A stretch of DNA of 21,483 bases from an uncultured Campylobacter sp. GTDB taxonomy: Bacteria; Campylobacterota; Campylobacteria; Campylobacterales; Campylobacteraceae. The translations under genes were made by a program, and so were the position numbers. Positions 7,606 through 13,569 of the stretch are shown piece by piece. The number at the start of each line of letters is the position of its first letter. Within the stretch, counting starts at the first letter, position 1. The stretch covers positions 1-21,483 of the forward strand of contig NZ_CALKTC010000018.1 in NCBI RefSeq assembly GCF_937996225.1. The letters are read 5' to 3'. The notes below the pieces were generated by a model that saw nothing but the letters and a program-made list of their open reading frames with translations, was not told the origin of the DNA and did no database searches.

Positions 7606-8990
7606 TCTACACCGCCTTGGCGTTTTTGGCGTGGCTTGTAGCTGCGCCTTTTATTTTTATCCTAAGCTTTAAAAAAAAATACCGCACGAGCCTGAAAGCG
7701 CGATTTTTTCTATACAAAAACCCTAAATTTAGCCCCGCTGCGGTGCACTTTCACGCTTGCAGCCTGGGCGAGGTAAACGCTCTTGCGCCGCTAATTTCTA
7801 AATTTGAGAGCGTCGCGCTTAGCACGACCACGCAGACGGGCTTCGGTGCGGCGCGTGCGCTCACACCTAACTCTCGCTACCTGCCGTTTGAAAACTGGCT
7901 TCCATTTTGGCTTACGGGCAGCCGCGTGTTGGTGATTTTCGAAGCGGAACTATGGCTAAATTTGATCCGTGCCGCTAAATCGCGCGGAAGCTACGTGATC
8001 CTGCTAAACGCGCGCATTAGCGACCGCTCGTACGCGAGCTATCTGCGCTTTAAGTTTTATTATCGCAAAGTGTTTGAAAATATCGATCTGGTGCTTGCGC
8101 AGAGCGAGCTTGATGCGGCGCGGCTGCGGGAGCTCGGCGCAAAAAATATAAAGGTCGCGGGCAACGTGAAAAGCGCGAATATCGCCGTTGCGACGAAGGA
8201 CTATTCCGCCGCGTCCGCAAATAGCTTCGTGCTTACGATCTCAAACACTCACGAGGGCGAAGAGGGGCTCATTTTATCGAATTTAAATGATTTTATAAAA
8301 TTTCACGGCTCGCAAAATGTGCCCGAAAAATACCAGCGCGCAGCGAGTACCCGCGACGATAGAAGCTTGCCTGGGGCTGAGCTTCGCGACGAGCAGGGCT
8401 CGCTTGAAGCGGTAAATTTAAACGCAACTTCTTTGGACGCGGCGAGCTTAAGCGACGCTTCGTCCGCCGTGCCGAATACGACGCCTTTAAACGGTGCGTC
8501 TTTAAATTATGTCGCACGGAACGCGGCAGCTTCAATAACTACGCCGCAAAAGCTAAAAATCATCCTGGCGCCGAGACATCCTGAGCGCTTCGAAAAGGTA
8601 TGTGAAATTTGCAAGGCTTGGGCGCATGAGCATGGGCTTAGCTTTGAGCGATTTAGCGACGGCGCTGGACTTCGGAGCGATTTTATCTTGCTTGATGCCT
8701 TCGGCGAGCTAGCGAACTTTTATAAAATTTCAAACGTCGTGATCTTGGGCGGCAGCTTTTTGCGCAATATCGGCGGACATAGCCCGATCGAGGCGGCGAG
8801 CTTCGGCGTGCCGATCATCAGTGGGCGATTTTTTCATAATCAAAAGGCGCTGTACGCGCTCGTACAAAACATCGCTCTGTGCGAGGCGAACGAAATTTCA
8901 AGCGCTTTAAAAGAGCCGCTAAAGGGCACGCGGATAGATAAAATTTGCGATCTGCAAGAGATAGAAAATTTAATCAAGGAAAGAATTTAA
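7602..8990 (+). CDS. waaA: 3-deoxy-D-manno-octulosonic acid transferase with central insertion
   Basis: Transfers Kdo from CMP-Kdo to lipid IVA at the inner face of the cytoplasmic membrane, early in lipooligosaccharide core synthesis. The GTG start overlaps the preceding stop. Residues 1-22 are a membrane anchor. The acceptor-domain motif HACSLGEVNA (51-60, catalytic Glu57) follows, then ENWLPFWL, VIFEAELWLNL and LLNARISDRSY. The donor-domain motifs are SNTHEGEE (214-221), ILAPRHPERFEKV (320-332) and LGGSFLRNIGGHSPIEAASFGVPII (382-406). Between THEGEE and APRHPERF, normally joined by a short stretch, about 86 extra residues (232-317) appear, including pentapeptide-like units at 267-286. Overall 462 residues against roughly 390-430 for typical members. 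The stop TAA shares a base with the next ATG. Confidence 0.94.
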   Translation: MIYTALAFLAWLVAAPFIFILSFKKKYRTSLKARFFLYKNPKFSPAAVHFHACSLGEVNALAPLISKFESVALSTTTQTGFGAARALTPNSRYLPFENWLPFWLTGSRVLVIFEAELWLNLIRAAKSRGSYVILLNARISDRSYASYLRFKFYYRKVFENIDLVLAQSELDAARLRELGAKNIKVAGNVKSANIAVATKDYSAASANSFVLTISNTHEGEEGLILSNLNDFIKFHGSQNVPEKYQRAASTRDDRSLPGAELRDEQGSLEAVNLNATSLDAASLSDASSAVPNTTPLNGASLNYVARNAAASITTPQKLKIILAPRHPERFEKVCEICKAWAHEHGLSFERFSDGAGLRSDFILLDAFGELANFYKISNVVILGGSFLRNIGGHSPIEAASFGVPIISGRFFHNQKALYALVQNIALCEANEISSALKEPLKGTRIDKICDLQEIENLIKERI

Positions 8991-9739
8991 TGCAAGAAAA
9001 AGCCTATAAGCTGCTGGCGGCGCAGGAAAATATCTCGCACAACGAAGCCAAGGCCCTCATCGACGCGGGGCTTGTGAGCGCGCGCGGCGCAAAGATCGCT
9101 CTAGCGCGCGAGATGCTCGGCGAAAATACTAAATTTAGCGTGATGAAGCCCGCAAAACCCGCGATCATTTACGAGGATGAGAACGTTTTGGCGATCAATA
9201 AGCCGCCCTTTATGAGCAGCGAAAATTTAGAAAAAATCTATAAATTCGGGCTTCTAAACCGCCTGGATAAGGAGACTAGCGGCGTCGTGCTGCTATATAA
9301 GAACGAGGAATTTCGCGAAGCGGCGATTGCGGAATTTAAAAATTTGCGCGTGAAAAAAAGCTACATCGCGATCGTGAAGGGGATCGTGAGCGAAGAGATG
9401 AAATTTGATGAGCCGATTTTGACGATAAAAACCAGAAGCGGCGCGTTTTCTAAAATTTCGCCAAACGGCAAGAGCGCATTTAGCGAGGTTTATCCGCTGA
9501 TGGTAAGCGGCAAAAAATCGCTCGTGAAGGTGCGGATTGAGACGGGCAGGACGCATCAGATCCGCGTGCATCTGGCAAACGCGGGATTCGGCGTAATAGG
9601 CGATGAAAAATACGCTAAAAGTCGCTCGAAGCGGATGTTTCTGCACTCGTACGAGACCGAAATTTTAGGGTTAAAATTTAAAGCTCCGCTAGGTAAAAGC
9701 TTCAACGAATTCGGCTTTGAAATTCCTAAAGAGCTCTGA
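8990..9739 (+). CDS. RluA-family pseudouridine synthase
   Basis: Converts uridine to pseudouridine in rRNA or tRNA; the exact target site is not readable from sequence. The ATG at 8990 is chosen (AAGGAAAG 7 nt upstream, TAATG overlap with waaA), giving 249 residues. An S4-like RNA-binding stretch lies at residues 5-40. The catalytic motif is at 90-98 (NRLDKETSG, catalytic Asp93; the common form is HRLDxxTSG), followed by KSYIAIVKG and ETGRTHQIRVHLANAGFGVIGDEKY (184-208). It occupies the place of HP0956/Cj0708 at the end of the glyQ–waaA block. A 66-nt gap separates it from ffh, the longest gap since purE. Confidence 0.9.
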   Translation: MQEKAYKLLAAQENISHNEAKALIDAGLVSARGAKIALAREMLGENTKFSVMKPAKPAIIYEDENVLAINKPPFMSSENLEKIYKFGLLNRLDKETSGVVLLYKNEEFREAAIAEFKNLRVKKSYIAIVKGIVSEEMKFDEPILTIKTRSGAFSKISPNGKSAFSEVYPLMVSGKKSLVKVRIETGRTHQIRVHLANAGFGVIGDEKYAKSRSKRMFLHSYETEILGLKFKAPLGKSFNEFGFEIPKEL

Positions 9740-9805
9740 TATTCAATGGCTTTTAAGTTAATTTTAGGTAACATCGCAAGTTTAAAAATTTTATAAGGGA
9801 TCAAA

Positions 9806-11146
9806 GTGTTTGAGATCATAAGCGAGTCGTTTAAAAACGCGGTCAATAAATTAAAAACAATCGATGACGAAAAAGCTTTAAAAAACGCCTTGGAGACGCT
9901 AAAAAAGGCGCTTTTAAAGGCCGACGTGCACCACAAAGTCGTAAAGGATTTTTTGGCGCTTGTCGAAGCCGATCTTCGTATCGGTACGATAGGACAGAAG
10001 CCGTTTTTGCAGTCCATCAAGACAAATTTGACTAAAATTTTAACGGCGCCTAGAGGCAGCAGCCAGGGATTTGTATTCGCTAGCACGCCTCCTACGGTAG
10101 CTTTGATGACGGGACTTCAAGGAAGCGGAAAATCTACAAGCACGATAAAACTTGCAAACTATCTGAAACTTCGTAAAAAAAAGGTCTTGGTTGCAGCGTG
10201 CGACTTACAGCGCCTAGCCGCAGTCGAGCAGCTCCGTCAGCTGTGCGAGGCGAATGAGATCGAGCTGTTTTTCATCGAGGGCGAGAGCGATCCGTTAAGG
10301 GTTGCGGAAAAAGCGCTAAGTAAGGCTAAAAGCGGGCTTTATGACGTACTGCTCGTAGATACGGCGGGACGTCTTGCGATCGATGAGGCGCTGATGGCAC
10401 AGCTTGCGGAGATGAAAAAAACTCTGAATCCGCACGAAATTTTTTACGTAGCGGACGCTATGAGCGGTCAAGACGGCATTAAAACGGCCGCTAAATTTGA
10501 TGAAATTTTAGGCCTTACGGGCGTGATCTTAAGCAAATTTGACGCCGATACCAAAGGCGGCGTAGCTCTTGGTATAGCGCAGCAGCTGGGCATCCCGCTT
10601 CGCTTTATCGGAACCGGCGAAAAGGTGGCCGACCTGGAGGGCTTTATACCCGATAGAATCACCGGCCGTATTATGGGCGAGGGCGATTTAGCGACGTTAG
10701 CCGAGAAAACAAGCGCCGTTTTTGACGAAAGAGAAGCCAAGGCTCTAAACAAAAAGATCAAAAAGGGCGAATTTAATTTCAACGATTTCGTAAATCAGCT
10801 CGAAAGCGTGAAAAAGCTCGGCAATATGAAAAATTTAATCGGCATGATCCCGGGGCTTTCCGGCATGGCGAATAAGATAAAAGATATCGATTTGGAAAAC
10901 TCCAAAGAGATACTTCATATCAAAGCGATGATCAGCTCTATGACGCCGAAAGAGCGCGAAAACCCCGATCTGCTAAATAATTCGCGCAAGCGCAGACTTG
11001 CTGCTGGTGCAGGGCTTTCGCAGGTGGAGGTGAACCGCTTTTTAAAGCAGTTTGCGGGCGCTTCGAAGCTTGCGAAGAAATTTTCGGGCAAGGGCGGCAT
11101 GCAGGGGCTTGCCTCAATCGCTCAAAGGCAAAATTTACCGAGATAA
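9806..11146 (+). CDS. ffh: Signal recognition particle GTPase
   Basis: The protein subunit of bacterial SRP, which binds signal sequences at the ribosome and 4.5S RNA through its M domain and docks with FtsY. GTG start with AAGGGA 5 nt upstream. The N-domain helical bundle spans about 1-95 (including ALLKADV) and the G domain about 96-295, with P-loop GLQGSGKST (103-111), DTAGR (185-189), SKFD (243-246, Ser instead of Thr in the TKxD base-recognition motif) and DADTKGG. The M domain spans about 325-430 with GLSGM, the RNA-binding SRKRRLAAGAGLSQVEVNRFLKQF helix-turn-helix and a short glycine-containing tail. 446 residues is normal. The stop codon lies in the loop of a perfect 8-bp hairpin (11136-11156). 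Confidence 0.97.
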   Translation: MFEIISESFKNAVNKLKTIDDEKALKNALETLKKALLKADVHHKVVKDFLALVEADLRIGTIGQKPFLQSIKTNLTKILTAPRGSSQGFVFASTPPTVALMTGLQGSGKSTSTIKLANYLKLRKKKVLVAACDLQRLAAVEQLRQLCEANEIELFFIEGESDPLRVAEKALSKAKSGLYDVLLVDTAGRLAIDEALMAQLAEMKKTLNPHEIFYVADAMSGQDGIKTAAKFDEILGLTGVILSKFDADTKGGVALGIAQQLGIPLRFIGTGEKVADLEGFIPDRITGRIMGEGDLATLAEKTSAVFDEREAKALNKKIKKGEFNFNDFVNQLESVKKLGNMKNLIGMIPGLSGMANKIKDIDLENSKEILHIKAMISSMTPKERENPDLLNNSRKRRLAAGAGLSQVEVNRFLKQFAGASKLAKKFSGKGGMQGLASIAQRQNLPR

Positions 11147-11203
11147 TTTCTCGGTAGAGTTTGCAGATGTTTAAGTTTTAGCCATCTGCAAGTTCTAAAA
11201 CTT
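11136..11203 (+). promoter_or_regulatory. Structured ffh–rpsP junction with interleaved inverted repeats
   Basis: Three perfect helices can be read. TACCGAGA (11136-11143) pairs with TCTCGGTA (11149-11156) and loops out the ffh stop. TTGCAGATG (11161-11169) pairs with CATCTGCAA (11183-11191). AAGTTTTAG (11173-11181), lying in the loop of the second helix, pairs with CTAAAACTT (11195-11203). The last two interleave (A B A' B') and so form either a pseudoknot or two alternative hairpins. No U-tract follows, so this is not a simple terminator; the rpsP Shine-Dalgarno (TAAGGAG, 11213-11219) starts 10 nt later. A role in controlling the downstream ribosomal-protein genes is inference. Confidence 0.6.
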
Positions 11204-11224
11204 ACAAAAATTTAAGGAGAAAAA

Positions 11225-11455
11225 ATGGCAACAGTTGTTAGGCTTACAAGAATCGGAAGAAAGAAGCAGCCTTTTTATCGCATCGTGGTAACGGATAGTA
11301 GGAAAAGACGCGACGGCGGCTTCATCGAGACGATCGGCTTTTATAACCCGCTAAAAGAGAGCGATAATATCAAATTCGACGCGGAGCGTTTGGCATACTG
11401 GAAGAGCGTAGGCGCGAAGTTAAGCGATAGGGTCGCTCAAATCACAAGCAAATAA
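11225..11455 (+). CDS. rpsP: 30S ribosomal protein S16
   Basis: A small-subunit assembly protein of 76 residues, short but within the family range. The N-terminus ATVVRLTRIGRKKQPFYRIVVTDSRKRRDGGFIETIGFYNPL is the invariant S16 block; KFDAERLAYWKSVGAKLSDRVAQI completes the fold. A strong ribosome site, TAAGGAG, lies 5 nt before the ATG. It is the first gene after the structured gap and heads the rpsP–khpA–rimM–trmD–rplS run, which is conserved in many bacteria. Confidence 0.98.
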   Translation: MATVVRLTRIGRKKQPFYRIVVTDSRKRRDGGFIETIGFYNPLKESDNIKFDAERLAYWKSVGAKLSDRVAQITSK

Positions 11456-11456
11456 A

Positions 11457-11699
11457 ATGGTAGAAAATTTTATAAAAGAATACGCAAAGTTGATCGCCGA
11501 CTACCCGCAGTCCGTTTCTACGCAAAAGCGGGTCGGTGAGAACTTTACCGAGATCATCGTCTATGCCGACAAGGCCGATACCGGCAAACTCATCGGCAAG
11601 GACGGCAAAATGATAAACGCCATAAAGACCGTCATCATCGGCTACAAAGCAAAAGATCCGATCAATTATAAAATTACCGTCAAAGCCAAAGATGCCTGA
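11457..11699 (+). CDS. khpA: KH-domain RNA-binding protein KhpA
   Basis: 80 residues forming a single KH domain. The RNA-contacting GxxG loop appears as TGKLIGKDGKMINAIKTVI (42-60), preceded by EIIVYADKAD and followed by a final strand YKITVKAK. Small proteins of this type (YlqC/KhpA) sit between rpsP and rimM in many genomes and pair with KhpB in other phyla; no khpB is seen here. There is essentially no Shine-Dalgarno before the ATG, which is one base past the rpsP stop, so translation probably depends on coupling to rpsP. Its last 8 bases overlap rimM. Confidence 0.92.
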   Translation: MVENFIKEYAKLIADYPQSVSTQKRVGENFTEIIVYADKADTGKLIGKDGKMINAIKTVIIGYKAKDPINYKITVKAKDA

Positions 11700-12222
11700 T
11701 GATCTTTTAGAGGTCGCAAAGCTCGGTCGGACTATCGGTCTAAAGGGCGCGGTTAAAATTTTCGATCGCAGCGATTTCCCCTCTCAGTTTAAAAAAGGTG
11801 CCAAATTTTATCTGCGAAACGGCGAAATTTTAGAAATTCTATCCTTTAGCGGCGCAAATTCTAGCGCTATTTTTAAAAATTACGAAAGCGTAGAAGCGGC
11901 GGCAAATTTAACCAACCAAATCCTTTACCGAAGCAAAGAGGACACGCGGAAATTTTGCAAATTGCAAAAGGGCGAGTTCTTTTACTTCGATATTATCGGG
12001 CTTGAAATTTATGAAGACGGCGCGATTTTGGGGCGCGTAAGGGACATATCGCAGATCGGAAGCGGCTATCTTTTTGAGGTAGAAACGGATGAAAGCTTAA
12101 TCTCGCAGGCTTTGCCGAAAGAATTTTTCATCCCCTACGTGGATGCCTATGTGAAAGAAATTTCGCTTAGCGAGCGTAAAATTTTTACGCAAAACGCCCG
12201 CGCGATTTTGGAAAACTCATGA
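11692..12222 (+). CDS. rimM: 16S rRNA processing/ribosome maturation factor RimM
   Basis: Helps mature the 30S head and binds ribosomal protein S19 in the family. 176 residues. The N-terminal RimM beta-barrel begins LLEVAKLGRTIGLKGAVKIF (5-24), and the C-terminal PRC-barrel includes FFYFDIIGLEIYED, ILGRVRDISQIGSGYLFEVE and the characteristic FIPYVDAYVKEISL. The ATG at 11692 lies inside the end of khpA in another frame. The stop TGA overlaps the trmD ATG (ATGA). Nothing is unusual apart from this close packing. Confidence 0.95.
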   Translation: MPDDLLEVAKLGRTIGLKGAVKIFDRSDFPSQFKKGAKFYLRNGEILEILSFSGANSSAIFKNYESVEAAANLTNQILYRSKEDTRKFCKLQKGEFFYFDIIGLEIYEDGAILGRVRDISQIGSGYLFEVETDESLISQALPKEFFIPYVDAYVKEISLSERKIFTQNARAILENS

Positions 12223-12920
12223 ATTTTATCTTCGTTTCGCTGTTTGAAAATCTTATCGCGCCGTATTTTGAGGACTCGATTTTAAAGCGCGCGGTCGATA
12301 AGAAAATAATCTCGACGCATTTTTTTAACCCGCGAAATTTCACGACAAATCGGTATAAAAAGGTAGATGATTATATGATCGGCGGCGGCGCGGGGCTTTT
12401 GATCGGCACGGAGCCGCTTGCCGGAACGATCGAACGCGTAAGAGCTAAATTTAAAAACGCCAAGTTTATCTACCTCTCGCCCGCCGGTAAGAAATTTAAC
12501 CAAAACGACGCCAAGCGCCTAAGCGGCGAAGAGAGCCTATGCTTTATCTGCGGGCGCTACGAGGGGATCGATGAGCGCATAGTCGAGAGATATGTAGATG
12601 AAATTTTTTGCATCGGCGATTTTGTCCTTACCGGCGGCGAGCTCGGCGCGCTTTGTATGTGCGATGCGATAAGCCGCAACATAAAAGGCGTTTTGGGCAA
12701 TGAAGGCTCGCTCGTCGAAGAAAGCTTTGAAGGAGGAATTTTAGAGGCGCCCGCATTTACAAAGCCCGATGTTTTTGAAAATTTACCTATAGTTTCAGAG
12801 TTTTTAAAGGGTAATCACGCTAAAATGCGCAGCTTAAAAAATCAAATGGCGCTATGCAAAACTAGGTTCTTCCGCCCGGATATGTACCGAAAAATCGCCA
12901 GAAATAAAGGAAATTTATGA
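12219..12920 (+). CDS. trmD: tRNA (guanine-N1-)-methyltransferase TrmD
   Basis: Methylates G37 next to the anticodon of tRNAs with S-adenosylmethionine, preventing frameshifting. 233 residues with the SPOUT trefoil-knot signatures: DDYMIGGGAGLLI (50-62), ICGRYEGIDERIVERYVDEIFCIGDFVLTGGELG (knot region), and EAPAFTKPDVFENLPIVSEFLKGNHAKM near the C-terminus (the more common wording is YPHYTRP). The start overlaps the rimM stop and the stop overlaps the rplS start, both as ATGA, so the three genes are likely translated as a coupled unit. Confidence 0.97.
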   Translation: MNFIFVSLFENLIAPYFEDSILKRAVDKKIISTHFFNPRNFTTNRYKKVDDYMIGGGAGLLIGTEPLAGTIERVRAKFKNAKFIYLSPAGKKFNQNDAKRLSGEESLCFICGRYEGIDERIVERYVDEIFCIGDFVLTGGELGALCMCDAISRNIKGVLGNEGSLVEESFEGGILEAPAFTKPDVFENLPIVSEFLKGNHAKMRSLKNQMALCKTRFFRPDMYRKIARNKGNL

Positions 12921-13273
12921 AAAACAAATATATCCAAGCGTTTGAGGACGCTCAGATCACAAGCAAAAGTGTGCCGGACTTTCGTGCAGGAGATACTTTG
13001 CGCGTAGCCATCAGGATTAAAGAGGGCGATAAGAGCAGAATTCAAAATTTTGAAGGTACCTGCATTGCGCGCCGCGGAAACGGCGTCAGCGAGACTTTTA
13101 TCATCCGCAAGATTGGCGCAAATAGCGTCGGTGTGGAGAGAATTTTCCCGATCTACAGCGAGAGTATCGAAAGCATCGAGGTTCTAAGAAAAGGACGCGT
13201 TCGCCGCGCGAAGCTATTTTACCTACGCGACAGACGCGGTAAGGCGGCTAAAATCAAAGAGCTTCGAAAATAA
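12917..13273 (+). CDS. rplS: 50S ribosomal protein L19
   Basis: A large-subunit protein at the 30S-50S interface. 118 residues, the usual length. The core reads VPDFRAGDTLRVAIRIKEGDKSRIQNFEGTCIARRGNGVSETFIIRKIGANSVGVERIFPIYSESIESIEVLRKGRVRRAKLFYLRDRRGKAAKIKE. The ATG overlaps the trmD stop, with AAAGGAAATTT as ribosome site. It ends the ribosome-maturation operon; the terminator-like stem just downstream marks the boundary to the activase genes. Confidence 0.98.
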   Translation: MKNKYIQAFEDAQITSKSVPDFRAGDTLRVAIRIKEGDKSRIQNFEGTCIARRGNGVSETFIIRKIGANSVGVERIFPIYSESIESIEVLRKGRVRRAKLFYLRDRRGKAAKIKELRK

Positions 13274-13287
13274 TCCTTTAAATTTAC

Positions 13288-13317
13288 GCTTCTCAATTCA
13301 AAAAGGAAGCTCTTTTT
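13288..13317 (+). terminator. Probable intrinsic terminator after rplS
   Basis: GCTTC (13288-13292) pairs with GAAGC (13306-13310), plus one wobble, followed at once by TCTTTTT (13311-13317). An alternative perfect 10-bp pairing of the same 3' arm (13306-13315) with the last codons of rplS (13256-13265, AAAGAGCTTC) also exists and would enclose a 40-nt loop. Confidence 0.5.
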
Positions 13318-13424
13318 ATAATGCGCGAGATTTTAAAAGATTTCGCGCAAAATCTACTCGCATTAAATCTAAAATTTTACAACTTTTCCATTAAAATTTT
13401 TAATTCTAAACTGCCTAAAAATCG

Positions 13425-13444
13425 TCTTTTTCTATAGAAAAAGA
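13425..13444. repeat. Perfect 20-bp palindrome upstream of the activase genes
   Basis: TCTTTTTCTA followed by its exact reverse complement TAGAAAAAGA, with no spacer. The centre lies about 50 bp upstream of the best -10 candidate (13485-13492), a position compatible with an activator site or with the operator of a divergent or upstream promoter. No regulator gene is adjacent. Confidence 0.6.
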
Positions 13445-13484
13445 TAAAATATATCCTGATTTTATTTGCGTTTAAAAATATTAC

Positions 13485-13492
13485 TATAAAAT
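13485..13492 (+). promoter_or_regulatory. Candidate -10 for the activase operon
   Basis: TATAAAAT preceded by T-rich sequence (TTTATTTG about 20 bp upstream), typical of Campylobacter promoters that lack a clear -35. The expected start of transcription near 13499 leaves a leader of about 70 nt before the GTG at 13570. Confidence 0.4.
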
Positions 13493-13569
13493 GCAAATTT
13501 TAATTTAGAAGGCTCGCGCTAAATTCGAGAATTCGGCCGAGTAAAAATTTATTCAGTAAAGAGCGAGAT

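Larger units (their letters stand above)
13274..13569. other. Leader/intergenic region between rplS and the activase genes
   Basis: A 296-bp gap. In order it holds a terminator-like stem (13288-13317), a hairpin TGCGCGA…TCGCGCA (13322-13349, about 12 pairs including two wobbles), a 38-codon open frame 13321-13437 (ATG to TAG, start MREILKDFAQ) whose coding status I cannot support, a 20-bp perfect palindrome (13425-13444), and a -10 candidate (13485-13492) followed by a leader of roughly 70 nt. Just before the GTG start of the next gene, ATGTGA (13568-13573) is a start-stop minimal frame overlapping that start codon. Confidence 0.6.

Noticed and set aside
8945..8989. Upstream ATG extending the RluA-type gene by 15 residues
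   Set aside because: It would overlap waaA by 46 bases and lacks a ribosome site; the ATG at 8990 has AAGGAAAG and the TAATG overlap.
9556..10086. 176-codon open frame on the minus strand across the rluA–ffh gap
   Set aside because: It spans the ends of two well-supported plus-strand genes and shows no family resemblance.
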